A stretch of DNA of 64,000 nucleotides from Xanthobacteraceae bacterium (lineage in GTDB: Bacteria; Pseudomonadota; Alphaproteobacteria; Rhizobiales; Xanthobacteraceae). Shown piece after piece: positions 28,152 through 37,901 of the stretch. The position numbers were made by a program, and so were the translations under genes. The stretch spans positions 248,001-312,000 of the forward strand of contig JALHMF010000002.1 of NCBI GenBank assembly GCA_022844205.1, read 5' to 3'. Every line of letters begins with the position of its first letter. Position 1 is the stretch's first letter. The notes beneath the pieces were generated by a model, which was not told the DNA's origin, made no database searches, and worked only from the letters and a program-made list of their open reading frames with translations.

Positions 28152-28772
28152 TTAGAGCAGCACTAGTTTGTCCGGCAACTCGTCGCGGTTGATCGCGCCC
28201 GGCGGAAAATGCTGTGCGAGCAACTCGCCGCAGACGGTGATCGCTTCGATAAAACCGTCGGCAATTTTTCCGCGCTTCATCGCCTGCGTAAGAAGTTTCA
28301 CCACGCGATCCCAGACTTCCTGTTCCACCTTGGCAGCGATACCGATATCGGCCACGACTTCCACATAGTGTTCGGCGAGCGAGACGAAGATCAGCACGCC
28401 CGTGCGCGCTTCGGTACGGTGCAGCCCGTGCGCCGCGAACTGCCGCTGCGCCTCGGCATGGGCGCGCTCGAACATCGTGCGCTTCGGAACCATCAGCAGA
28501 CGTACCGCCGGCAGCAGCAGCACCAGCATGACCACCAGAAACACGGTGAGCTGGAAAATGTAGATCGTGGTCGCCTCGATGCGCGTGAAATACAGAAGCG
28601 GCATCGGCACGAGTAGCGCTGCAAGGGCCGCCCAGGCGATCGGGATCATCCGGTAGTCGCTGGACGCCCGCATCAGCACGCAGAAAATTTCGCCGGACGT
28701 ATTTTTCTCCGCGTCCCGGATGCTCCCCGTGATGCGTTTATCGTCTTCCGGCGTCAGTATGAAATCCGCCAT
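28152..28772 (-). CDS. TPM domain membrane protein
   Basis: This 206-residue protein has a TPM-like alpha/beta core (DAEKNTSGEIFCVLMRAS at the start, EARTGVLIFVSLAEHYVEVVADIGIA in the second half) interrupted by two membrane segments (about 40-85). The ATG at 28772 overlaps the stop of the preceding TPM gene (TGATG), so the pair is translationally coupled. TPM domains are periplasmic in some proteins and can be phosphatase-like; the function here is unknown. It forms a LemA-TPM-TPM cluster. Confidence 0.88.
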   Translation of the reverse strand: MADFILTPEDDKRITGSIRDAEKNTSGEIFCVLMRASSDYRMIPIAWAALAALLVPMPLLYFTRIEATTIYIFQLTVFLVVMLVLLLPAVRLLMVPKRTMFERAHAEAQRQFAAHGLHRTEARTGVLIFVSLAEHYVEVVADIGIAAKVEQEVWDRVVKLLTQAMKRGKIADGFIEAITVCGELLAQHFPPGAINRDELPDKLVLL

Positions 28773-29593
28773 CACCAGCTCCCCGACGATCCGCCGCCAC
28801 CGAACGACCCGCCGCCGCCGGAGAAGCCCCCTCCGCCGCCTGAAAAACCGCCGCTCGATCCACCCGAGGAATACGATCCGCCCCGCGATGTTTCCCAAAA
28901 TCCCTTGCCGCGCTTGTTCGAGCCAAAGCCCCGCGAAATATCGTTGAGGATCGAGACGATCACGAGAAACAGGATGAAGCCGAAAATGATGAGGGGAATC
29001 AGCGCGGTCCAGTCCGCCTCACGCGATGGCGAACGCACCGTGGCCCGCCGCTTCCATTCTTCCGCGTCGCCCGAAAGAACCTGGAGAATATCCTCTACGC
29101 CGCGCCGGATACCACCGGGAAAATCGTTGGCGCGGAAACGCGGCAGGATCGAATTCTGGATGATGAAATTCGCCACCGCATCCGGCAGCACGCCTTCCAA
29201 CCCATAGCCGACCTCGATCCGCACACGCCGCTCGTTCGGCGCCACGATCAGGATCACGCCGTTGTTCTTGTCCTTCTGACCGATTTGCCAGTGCCGCCCG
29301 AGCTGATAGCCGTAGTCTTCGATGGCATGGCCACTCAGCGAGCGAAGCGTGACGACGACGACCTGATCGGTAGTCTTCTTTTCATGTTCGGCGAGCCGCG
29401 CATCGATTTCGGCGCGCAGCCGGCCGTCGAGGAGTTTTGCCTCATCGACGATGCGGCCGCTCAGTTTCGGAAAGACGATCGATTGCGCGAAGGCGATACC
29501 CGCGAAGCAGACAAGCACGGCGACGATTATCGCAACACCGCCGCTCCGCCGGAAAAACAATGGCCTCGCACACATCTTGCGTTGCCCCCGCAA
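28772..29593 (-). CDS. TPM domain (YgcG-type) exported membrane protein with Gly/Ser-rich tail
   Basis: This 273-residue protein has a signal peptide (about 15-37), a periplasmic TPM domain (VVVVTLRSLSG and KNNGVILIVAPNERRVRIEVGYGLEG), one C-terminal membrane span (about 197-218) and a tail of Gly/Ser/Phe repeats. Such tails are typical of YgcG-type proteins, once misnamed methanol dehydrogenase-related. Together with LemA, it is thought to act at the envelope. The tail is encoded by GC-rich repetitive DNA (28775-28890). Confidence 0.92.
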   Translation of the reverse strand: MRGQRKMCARPLFFRRSGGVAIIVAVLVCFAGIAFAQSIVFPKLSGRIVDEAKLLDGRLRAEIDARLAEHEKKTTDQVVVVTLRSLSGHAIEDYGYQLGRHWQIGQKDKNNGVILIVAPNERRVRIEVGYGLEGVLPDAVANFIIQNSILPRFRANDFPGGIRRGVEDILQVLSGDAEEWKRRATVRSPSREADWTALIPLIIFGFILFLVIVSILNDISRGFGSNKRGKGFWETSRGGSYSSGGSSGGFSGGGGGFSGGGGSFGGGGSSGSW

Positions 29594-29607
29594 CCGTCAG
29601 GACAACG

Positions 29608-30216
29608 CTATTTGGTGAACTTCACGTTGGGCACGGTCATCTGCGCCTCGGGGATCGTGAACGTCTCCATCGGCTTGTTGTTGCGATAGACAGTCATCGC
29701 CCAGAACACACCCGGCACCGTGCGCAGTTCAGTGTTGTAGAGGCGCACCGCTTCGATGTAGTCGCGCCGTGCGACGGCGATGCGGTTCTCGGTGCCTTCC
29801 AGCTGCGCTTGCAACGTCAAAAAGTTCTGGTTCGATTTCAGCTCGGGATAATTCTCGACCGTTGCGATCAAGCGGCCGAGCGCACCGGAGAGTGCCGCCT
29901 GCGCATCCTGGAACTGCTTGAACAGCGCCGGATCATTGACGGTCGAGGCATCCACCTTGATCTGTGTCGCCTTCGCCCGCGCCTCGACGACGCCGATCAG
30001 CACGTCCTTCTCCTGCTGGGCGGCACCCTTCACCGTTTCGACGAGGTTCGGGATCAGTTCGGAGCGGCGCTGATACTGGTTCAGCACGTCGCTCCATTTC
30101 GCCTTGGCCTGCTCCTCGGCGGTCGGGATATTGTTGATGCCGCAGCCGGCGAGCAGAAAAGCGGCGGAGAAAATGGCGAGGGCAGCGCGCAAACTGCCGG
30201 TGAACACAGTCGGCAT
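29608..30216 (-). CDS. LemA family lipoprotein
   Basis: This 202-residue LemA-family protein has a lipoprotein signal ending in LLAGCG, so it is anchored in a membrane, followed by a long helical hairpin. The characteristic segments are RRSELIPNLVETVKG, ENYPELKSNQNFLTLQAQLEGTENRIAVARRDY and the end FTIPEAQMTVPNVKF. LemA function is not defined; its gene usually lies next to TPM/YgcG genes, as here. The start ATG 30216 fits the signal peptide better than the in-frame start at 30252. Confidence 0.93.
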   Translation of the reverse strand: MPTVFTGSLRAALAIFSAAFLLAGCGINNIPTAEEQAKAKWSDVLNQYQRRSELIPNLVETVKGAAQQEKDVLIGVVEARAKATQIKVDASTVNDPALFKQFQDAQAALSGALGRLIATVENYPELKSNQNFLTLQAQLEGTENRIAVARRDYIEAVRLYNTELRTVPGVFWAMTVYRNNKPMETFTIPEAQMTVPNVKFTK

Positions 30217-30377
30217 TGAAAACCCCGTTTGTTGGCTGAGTTCGATCCTCATATCCGCGGGCGCAAATACAAGCGAGCGTCCGCACAGTATTTCACATAA
30301 AACAGCAATGCGCCAAACAGCGCTGCCGCGCGCCGTTGGGCGCGGACAGTTTTCGCGTTTTGTCGATGAGAGAAAAT

Positions 30378-30452
<75 letters not shown>

Positions 30453-30618
30453 ATCCGGGAATTCACGGCGGCCGATCCTTGTACTGGCCGTCCACCGGCG
30501 GTTCTATGCCAAATGCAGCCGCCCAATGCAACCAGCGCACCGGAACTCGACGAGCTTGCCGGAAATACAATCCGCTCGCTAGATGAAGGGGTTAAGCACC
30601 CTGCCGGTTTTTTCCGCC

Positions 30619-31146
30619 ATGGCCACCACCCCGGATGAACTATTAGCCTTCCTCGACCGGCTCGGAATCCGCACCAAAACGGTGCGGCACGAGGCCGTTT
30701 TTACCGTCGAAGAATCCCGCAAGCTTTACGGCGTACTCAAAGGCACCCACACCAAGAACCTCTTTCTGGTCGACAAGAAGAGCTGCCTCTTCCTCGTTTC
30801 CGCCGAGAAAGATGCCGAGATTAACCTGAAGCAGCTTCACAACCGGATCGGCGCGTCGGGCCGGCTGTCGTTCGGCAAGCCCGAGGCGATGCGGGAGATG
30901 CTCGGCGTAGAGCCAGGTTCGGTCACGCCCTTTGGCGCGATCAACGATAAGCAAAGACGCGTTACCGTGATCCTCGATAGCGCGCTTATGGAGCGCGGCA
31001 CGCTGAATTTTCATCCGCTGGTGAATACCGCAACCACCCGCATCGAGGCCGCCGACATGCTGCGCTTCCTGCGCGAAACCGGCCATGAGCCTCTGGTACT
31101 GGACGTCTCAGGGCCGGAACGAAGCCCGCAGCCCGAGGCTACCTGA
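30619..31146 (+). CDS. Prolyl-tRNA synthetase-associated editing protein (YbaK/ProXp-ala-like)
   Basis: This 175-residue stand-alone YbaK/EbsC domain is of the ProXp-ala/PRORSD1 (PrdX) group. Features are TVRHEAVFTVEES, GTHTKNLFLVDKK with the catalytic lysine, and FHPLVNTATTRIEAADMLRFL near the C-terminus. These proteins hydrolyse mischarged Ala-tRNA-Pro in trans, protecting proline codons. The start is ATG 30619; the frame remains open 12 codons upstream. It is a single gene between tRNA-Gly and the thioredoxin-like gene. Confidence 0.88.
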   Translation: MATTPDELLAFLDRLGIRTKTVRHEAVFTVEESRKLYGVLKGTHTKNLFLVDKKSCLFLVSAEKDAEINLKQLHNRIGASGRLSFGKPEAMREMLGVEPGSVTPFGAINDKQRRVTVILDSALMERGTLNFHPLVNTATTRIEAADMLRFLRETGHEPLVLDVSGPERSPQPEAT

Positions 31147-31206
31147 CCATTTGCATTCGGCCCCGGATGCTCCCATTTATGGGCTGAACAAGCACTGGAG
31201 CCTGCA

Positions 31207-32118
31207 ATGCTGCTTACTGAAGGAGCCGTGTCCGCGAGTCCGGCACCGGCCGGCAACCTCGTCTCGGACACCACCGACAAGACATTCATGAAAGACGTGA
31301 TCGAGGAATCAAAAACCCGTCCCGTCCTCGTCGATTTCTGGGCGCCGTGGTGTGGCCCCTGCAAGACGCTGACGCCTGTCCTGGAAAAAGTCGTGAAGGC
31401 CGCCAAGGGCAAGGTGAAGCTCGTCAAGATGAACATCGACGAGCACCCGCAGGTGTCGCAGCAGCTCGGCATTCAATCCATTCCGACCGTGTTCGCCTTT
31501 AAAAACGGCCAGCCGGTGGACGGATTCATGGGCGCTTTGCCGGAAAACCAGATCCTCGCCTTCATCGAACGACTCATCGGCAAGATGCAAGGCGGCGAAA
31601 TCGATCTTCTGAAAAGCGCGGAAGATGCGCTCAGCAGGGGCGAAACAAGCACGGCGGCGGAAATCTATGCGCAGGTACTGGCGGAAGATTCGGAAAACAT
31701 CCGCGCCCTTTCGGGCCTGGCCCGCGCACATATCGAAGCAGGCAATCTTGAACACGCGAAGGCAACGCTCGCCCTCGTTCCGAAAACCAGGGAGAACGAT
31801 GCTTCGGTATCCGCCGCGCGCAGCGCCATTAAACTCGCCGAACAAGCGGCGAGCGTCGGCGACCTTGGCGAACTTGAATCGAAAGTCGCCGCCAACGCGC
31901 TCGATCACCAGGCACGTTTCGATCTCGCCATTGCCTTGAACGGTAAGGGCCAGCGCGATGCCGCCGCCGATCATCTGCTGGAAATTATTCGCCGCGACCG
32001 TAAATGGAATGAGGACGGCGCCCGCAAGCAACTCGTTCAGTTCTTCGAGGCGTGGGGTGCCGCCGATGCTGCAACGATCGAAGGCCGCAAGAAACTTTCT
32101 TCGATTTTATTCTCGTGA
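31207..32118 (+). CDS. Thioredoxin-TPR fusion (CnoX/YbbN-like chaperedoxin)
   Basis: This 303-residue protein has a thioredoxin domain (about 22-130) with the active site WCGPC at 48-52 and cis-proline in QSIPTVFAF, followed by TPR-like helices (about 140-303). This is the layout of CnoX/YbbN. Unlike E. coli CnoX, which lacks the redox CxxC, this one keeps both cysteines, as do Caulobacter-type members that reduce proteins while acting as a holdase. Its TGA overlaps the ATG of an alternative start of the next gene, so coupling is likely. Confidence 0.92.
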   Translation: MLLTEGAVSASPAPAGNLVSDTTDKTFMKDVIEESKTRPVLVDFWAPWCGPCKTLTPVLEKVVKAAKGKVKLVKMNIDEHPQVSQQLGIQSIPTVFAFKNGQPVDGFMGALPENQILAFIERLIGKMQGGEIDLLKSAEDALSRGETSTAAEIYAQVLAEDSENIRALSGLARAHIEAGNLEHAKATLALVPKTRENDASVSAARSAIKLAEQAASVGDLGELESKVAANALDHQARFDLAIALNGKGQRDAAADHLLEIIRRDRKWNEDGARKQLVQFFEAWGAADAATIEGRKKLSSILFS

Positions 32119-32138
32119 TGGGGAATCCGGAGCGGGCC

Positions 32139-32804
32139 ATGGCTTCGAACAGGACGTACAATCCTTCCGAGCTTCCGGCTGTCATCCCCTTGTTCCCCTT
32201 GCACGGCGCGCTGCTGCTGCCGCGCGGACAGTTGCCTCTGAATATTTTCGAGCCGCGCTATCTCACGATGGTCGATGACGCGATCAAGGGAGAGCGATTG
32301 ATCGGCATGATCCAGCCGGATAATCCCCATGAAAAAGCGGCCCATCCCTCGCTCTACAAAATCGGTTGCCTCGGCCGTCTGACGCAATTTTCCGAGTCGG
32401 GCGACGGCCGCTACGGGATCACGCTCACGGGCATCGCGCGTTTCGTGCTCATCGAGGAATTGAGCGTTACGACCCCTTACCGCCAGTGCCGTGTCGATTT
32501 CAGCGCTTTCCCTGATGACTTCACGCCGAACGCCGGTGCGGACGTGGTGGACCGTGAAGGCTTGCTGCGCACGCTCGCGATTTATCTCAAGGAAAACAAC
32601 ATCGAGGCCGACTGGGCCGGCATCGAGGACGCCCCCACCGAAGCGCTGGTGAACGGCCTTTCCATGATGTCGCCCTACGGCGCCAAGGAAAAACAGGCCC
32701 TGCTGGAAGCCCCGGATCTAAAGGCGCGGGCGGACATTCTCATCGCTGTCACAGAGATTTCGCTTGCGGAGAATAAAGGCGACGGCGAGAAGTCCCTGCA
32801 ATAG
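32139..32804 (+). CDS. LON substrate-binding domain protein
   Basis: This 221-residue protein consists only of the N-terminal substrate-binding domain of Lon (PUA-like), with [27 protein letters not shown] and IGMIQP as the diagnostic opening. No ATPase or protease domain follows. It may recognise unfolded proteins; the function is unproven. An upstream ATG at 32118 overlaps the thioredoxin gene stop (TGATG). I chose 32139, which has GGAG upstream and fits relatives. The gene lies in the CnoX-LON-Trm112 run. Confidence 0.88.
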   Translation: MASNRTYNPSELPAVIPLFPLHGALLLPRGQLPLNIFEPRYLTMVDDAIKGERLIGMIQPDNPHEKAAHPSLYKIGCLGRLTQFSESGDGRYGITLTGIARFVLIEELSVTTPYRQCRVDFSAFPDDFTPNAGADVVDREGLLRTLAIYLKENNIEADWAGIEDAPTEALVNGLSMMSPYGAKEKQALLEAPDLKARADILIAVTEISLAENKGDGEKSLQ

Positions 32805-32812
32805 GAGCCGAC

Positions 32813-33019
32813 ATGAGCAATACCGCCCAGGCCATCGACCCGAAACTCTTGGAAATCCTCGTGTGCCCGCTCACCAAAGGTACGCTGGAATATGACCGCG
32901 CGAAGCAGGAACTGGTTTCGCGGCAGGCAAGGCTCGCCTATCCGATCCGCGACGGCATTCCGATCATGCTGCCGGAAGAGGCGCGCAAGCTCGACGAATC
33001 CGAACTCGCAAGAAAATAA
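32813..33019 (+). CDS. Trm112 family (YcaR-like) small protein
   Basis: This 68-residue Trm112-like protein has the opening [19 protein letters not shown] and the closing [16 protein letters not shown]. It has only one of the usual zinc-binding cysteine pairs, as is common in bacteria. In eukaryotes and archaea Trm112 activates methyltransferases; in bacteria the partner is unknown. It ends directly against the convergent ubiquinone hydroxylase gene (one base apart). Confidence 0.9.
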   Translation: MSNTAQAIDPKLLEILVCPLTKGTLEYDRAKQELVSRQARLAYPIRDGIPIMLPEEARKLDESELARK

Positions 33020-33020
33020 A

Positions 33021-34265
33021 TCAGAGCGCCTCGCCGCGGAGGAGCTTTGGCACTTCGCCGGTGAGGCCCGCGGCTTCCTTCACAAAAAATTCCTTCAGCG
33101 GCGGCATCCGGTCCACAAGACCCATGCCGACGTCGCGCAAGACTTTCAGCGCGCCGGAATTGTTCGAGAACAGCCGGTTTAATCCATCCGTCGCGAAGCT
33201 CATGCCCAGTGTGTCGAACCGCCGCCACCGTTCATAACGGGAGAGCGCTTCCGGTGCGCCGGGGTCCAATCCCAGCCTTGCCGTATCGGCAATACATTCG
33301 GCGAGTGCCGCGACATCGCGGATGCCGAGATTCAATCCCTGACCCGCGATCGGGTGAATGACATGCGCTGCGTCGCCGATCAGCGCCAGCCGATCCCCCG
33401 CAAATTTTCGCGCAATGGTAAAGCCGAGCGGAAACGCCTTCGGTTTTGACAACACTTCAATCTCGCCAAGTTTCAATCCAAACCGCCGCTCCAGTTCGGT
33501 ATGAAAATCCGCAGGCGGAAGCGCCACCAGCCGCGCGGCTTCTTCAATGGATTCGGTCCACACGATCGAGGACCGCTTGCCCGCAAGCGGCAGGATCGCG
33601 AACGGTCCCGCCGGCAGAAAATGTTCCTCGGCTCGTCCTTCGTGATCGCGCGCATGGCCGATGGTCGCAACAATGCCGGACTGCTTGTAATCCCATGACA
33701 CGGTTTTGATTCCAGCCTGCGCACGCAGTTTCGAGCGCCCGCCGTCGGCCGCGACCAGCAGACGGCTGTTAAGCGCGGTGTCGTTCGCGAGTAGCACTTC
33801 CACCGATTCAATTCCGCTCTCAAAACCTTCAATCGCGGACGCTTCAAAAACGACTCCGCTTTCCTGCGCTGAAGTTCTCAGTGCAACGAGCAGATCGCGA
33901 TTCTCCACCATGTGCGCGATCGGCTCGTTGGGGTCTTCGTTCTTCTCAAACGCAAGGAACACCGGTCGGACCACATCATCGAGGCGGCTGTCGGTAATCA
34001 CCATTTCACGGATCGGCTGCACCGGCCCCTTCAGCCGCTGCCATACGCCGAGCGTTTCAAGCAGCCGGCGCGCGCCGGTTGCAATCGCCGAAACGCGGTC
34101 GTCGGCCGCAGGCTCGCGTGACAGGGCCGCATCGCAGACCGTCACCCTGAAATTAGGCTTCAGCGCGTGGCCAAGTGCAGCCGCGAGTGCGAGGCCCGCG
34201 ACTCCGGCGCCGGCAATCGTAACGTCGGAATTTTGCTGGAAATTTTGCGAAGGTTTCTGGGCCAT
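33021..34265 (-). CDS. FAD-dependent ubiquinone hydroxylase (UbiH/UbiF/UbiL family)
   Basis: This 414-residue aromatic-ring monooxygenase has GAGVAGLALAAALG (FAD Rossmann) near residue 19, an ADGGRSKLR-type segment (about 173-181), and GDAAHVIHPIAGQGLNLGIRDV for FAD ribityl binding (about 316-337). The family adds hydroxyls to the quinone ring during ubiquinone synthesis; alphaproteobacteria split these steps between UbiL, UbiM and others, so the exact position is uncertain. Confidence 0.9.
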   Translation of the reverse strand: MAQKPSQNFQQNSDVTIAGAGVAGLALAAALGHALKPNFRVTVCDAALSREPAADDRVSAIATGARRLLETLGVWQRLKGPVQPIREMVITDSRLDDVVRPVFLAFEKNEDPNEPIAHMVENRDLLVALRTSAQESGVVFEASAIEGFESGIESVEVLLANDTALNSRLLVAADGGRSKLRAQAGIKTVSWDYKQSGIVATIGHARDHEGRAEEHFLPAGPFAILPLAGKRSSIVWTESIEEAARLVALPPADFHTELERRFGLKLGEIEVLSKPKAFPLGFTIARKFAGDRLALIGDAAHVIHPIAGQGLNLGIRDVAALAECIADTARLGLDPGAPEALSRYERWRRFDTLGMSFATDGLNRLFSNNSGALKVLRDVGMGLVDRMPPLKEFFVKEAAGLTGEVPKLLRGEAL

Positions 34266-34379
34266 TCCCTATTCTAGCGCGTCATGCATGGGGTGCGAAC
34301 CTATCCGTCTCTTGACGCGAGCGGACGCGCGGCGCAATCCGGCTTTGGCAATTCCCCGAAGTCTTCTCCCAAGGCCCCC

Positions 34380-35246
34380 ATGCTCAGCGCCGTGAAGGAC
34401 CTACTTGAAATCCTCGACCTCGAACAACTTGAGGTGAACCTGTTTCGCGGCCGCTCGCCCCAGGTCGGCTGGCAGCGCGTGTTCGGGGGACAAGTGATCG
34501 GGCAGGCCCTCGTCGCAGCGACCCGCACCGTCGAAAAACGCGCGGTTCATTCGCTGCACGCCTATTTTATTCTACCGGGCGATCCCAAGGTTCCGATCAT
34601 CTATCAGGTGGACCGCATCCGCGACGGCGGCAGCTTCACCACGCGCGGCGTGAAGGCGATCCAGCATGGGCGCGTTATTTTTTCCATGTCGGCCTCGTAC
34701 CACCGCGATGAAAAGGGCTTCTCTCATCAGGCGCCGATGCCGGACGTTCCCGGCCCGGAGCAGTTGCCGAACGAGCAGGATGTGAAGGAACGCGTGCTGC
34801 CGATGATGCCGGACCCGGTCCGCAAATATTACGAGCGCGAACGTCCGATCGAACTGCGTCCCGTGGAATATGCCCGTTACATTTCGCGTGAGCACCGCGA
34901 TCCGAAATTCAACGTCTGGATTCGCGCGACCTCGAAACTCCCGGACGACCCGGCGATCCATCAATGCGTGCTCGCCTATGCGTCGGACATGACGTTGCTG
35001 GACTCCGCATTGATTCCGCATGGCCGCACGGTGTTTGCGAAAGACATTCAGGCCGCGAGCCTCGATCATGCGCTTTGGTTTCATCGGCCATTCCGCGCCG
35101 ACGATTGGCTGCTTTACGCGCAGGACGCCCCCAATGCCGAAAACGCATTGGGGCTTTCGCGCGGGCTGATCTATTCGCGCGATGGCACCCTCGTCGCCTC
35201 GGTCGCGCAGGAAGGCCTGATCCGCGAACGGCGCGAGCAAAGCTGA
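34380..35246 (+). CDS. tesB: Acyl-CoA thioesterase II
   Basis: This 288-residue double hot-dog enzyme hydrolyses acyl-CoAs of medium to long chain. The segments LEVNLFRGRSP, RVFGGQVIGQAL, VHSLHAYFILPGDP, LAYASDMTLLDSAL and RADDWLLY are diagnostic. ATG 34380 gives the standard length (E. coli TesB, 286). The in-frame ORF begins at 34284, but that N-terminus is poorly conserved. A terminator follows about 60 bases after the stop. Confidence 0.95.
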   Translation: MLSAVKDLLEILDLEQLEVNLFRGRSPQVGWQRVFGGQVIGQALVAATRTVEKRAVHSLHAYFILPGDPKVPIIYQVDRIRDGGSFTTRGVKAIQHGRVIFSMSASYHRDEKGFSHQAPMPDVPGPEQLPNEQDVKERVLPMMPDPVRKYYERERPIELRPVEYARYISREHRDPKFNVWIRATSKLPDDPAIHQCVLAYASDMTLLDSALIPHGRTVFAKDIQAASLDHALWFHRPFRADDWLLYAQDAPNAENALGLSRGLIYSRDGTLVASVAQEGLIRERREQS

Positions 35247-35305
35247 AAAGGTTCTCCTTTTTTATCCCCGCTATTTGCCCAGCGATTGATCCAAATCCGG
35301 TTATT

Positions 35306-35326
35306 CCCCGGTTTGACGGGGTTTTC
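35306..35326 (+). terminator. Probable terminator after tesB
   Basis: The stem CCCCG/CGGGG around GTTTGA is followed by TTTTCC. It stands between tesB and glnK-1 and would separate the two transcripts. Confidence 0.5.
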
Positions 35327-35335
35327 CGCGCTTAA

Positions 35336-35779
<444 letters not shown>

Positions 35780-35806
35780 ACGCGTCACATTCAAATGGGG
35801 GCTTCC

Positions 35807-37135
35807 ATGAAAACCTTTCCGGGTGCGCGCTCTAGCTGCGCGTACGCAACTGCCGTTGCGGTCATATTCTTCGCCTCGCCGGCTTTCGCCGAAACCTCGA
35901 CCATCGACGCAGCCGACACCGCATGGATGATCGCGGCCACCGCGCTCGTCCTGATGATGACCATTCCCGGACTCGCCCTTTTCTATGCGGGCATGGTGCG
36001 GAAGAAGAACATTCTCGCGACGATGGCGCAGAGTCTCGCGGCGGTGATGGTCGTCTCTATTCTGTGGACCGTGGCCGGCTATAGCCTCAGCTTCGTCGGC
36101 GATGGCGCGGTGCTCGGCTCGCTCGATCGCTTCTTGCTGCTCGGCATGGAAATGAATTCGGTGAACGCACTGGCGAAGAACATCCCCGAAAGCCTGTTCA
36201 TGATCTACCAAATGACCTTCGCGATCATTACCGTTGCGCTGGTGGCCGGAGCCGTGGCCGACCGGATGCGCTTCTCCGCGTTTCTCCTGTTCTCGGTGGG
36301 CTGGCTGTTCGTCGTCTATGTGCCTGTGGCGCATTGGGTTTGGGGTGGCGGGTTTCTGGGTGCCGCGGGCGTAATGGATTTTGCAGGCGGCCTTGTGGTG
36401 CATCTGAATGCGGGTATCGCGGGACTTGTCGCCTGCGCCGTCCTCGGCGCCCGCCGTGGCTACCGCACGGAGAACATGTCACCGCACGATCTGTCGCTTG
36501 CGGTGATTGGCACGGGACTGCTGTGGGTCGGCTGGTTCGGATTCAACGGCGGCTCGGCCATCGGCTCCGGCGGCCGCGCGACGATGGCGATCGTCGCGAC
36601 GCATCTTGCGGCATGTGCCGGCGCGCTCGTCTGGATGGCGTGCGAATGGTGGACGCGCTCAAAGCCATCCGTGCTCGGCATCATCTCCGGTGCCATTGCC
36701 GGCCTAGGCACGATCACGCCCGCTTCGGGCTTCGTGTTGCCGTGGCATGGCCTCGTGATCGGCGCGCTTGCGGGTGGAATCTGTTTCTGGGGTTCGACCT
36801 GGCTAAAGCAGCGAATGAACTACGACGACAGTCTCGACGTCTTTGGCATTCATGGCATCGGCGGCGCGCTTGGAACTTTCCTGACCGCGATCTTCGCGGT
36901 CGGAGCGCTCTCGGCAACGTCTGAAAATCCCGGCGGCAGCGCAGGCCTGCTCGAAGGGAATTCAGGGCTGATCCAGATTCAGTTGCTCGGCATTGTGGTC
37001 ACGGCACTCTGGTGCGGAACCGCGACCTATGTGCTGCTGAAAATCGTCAGCCTGTTCACGCCGCTGCGCGTTTCACCGGATGAAGAGAGAATGGGCCTCG
37101 ACATCACGCTGCACGGAGAGTCAGTACAGTCGTAA
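35807..37135 (+). CDS. amtB: Ammonium transporter, first copy
   Basis: This is a 442-residue Amt protein with a signal peptide (cleavage likely after SPAFA) and 11 membrane spans. The pore histidines are in DFAGGLVVHLNAG and DVFGIHGIGG. The aspartate and tryptophan (HWVWGGG) of the ammonium site are conserved. It lets ammonium or ammonia enter and is closed by binding of GlnK. ATG 35807 fits a signal peptide; ATG 35795 is also in frame. It makes a unit with glnK-1 (27 bases apart) and is terminated by the hairpin at 37155. Confidence 0.94.
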   Translation: MKTFPGARSSCAYATAVAVIFFASPAFAETSTIDAADTAWMIAATALVLMMTIPGLALFYAGMVRKKNILATMAQSLAAVMVVSILWTVAGYSLSFVGDGAVLGSLDRFLLLGMEMNSVNALAKNIPESLFMIYQMTFAIITVALVAGAVADRMRFSAFLLFSVGWLFVVYVPVAHWVWGGGFLGAAGVMDFAGGLVVHLNAGIAGLVACAVLGARRGYRTENMSPHDLSLAVIGTGLLWVGWFGFNGGSAIGSGGRATMAIVATHLAACAGALVWMACEWWTRSKPSVLGIISGAIAGLGTITPASGFVLPWHGLVIGALAGGICFWGSTWLKQRMNYDDSLDVFGIHGIGGALGTFLTAIFAVGALSATSENPGGSAGLLEGNSGLIQIQLLGIVVTALWCGTATYVLLKIVSLFTPLRVSPDEERMGLDITLHGESVQS

Positions 37136-37154
37136 ATTGAGTACGGCTTCGGAC

Positions 37155-37189
37155 AAAGCCGCGTGCATCTGCGGATGCGCGCGGCTTTT
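37155..37189 (+). terminator. Strong rho-independent terminator after amtB-1
   Basis: A 15-bp stem (AAAGCCGCG, a T-G pair, then GCATC, matched by GATGC and CGCGGCTTT) closes on a TGCG tetraloop and ends in TTTT. It lies 20 bases after the amtB-1 stop, so the first pair ends here and the second pair needs its own promoter. Confidence 0.8.
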
Positions 37190-37870
<681 letters not shown>

Positions 37871-37901
37871 TTCATTCAGCCACGGAACGGAGAGTTTCCT
37901 C

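Noticed and set aside
28775-28890. Gly/Ser repeat DNA considered as a CRISPR or satellite array
   Set aside because: It is the coding sequence of the Gly/Ser-rich tail of the TPM protein; units are short and irregular and there are no spacers.
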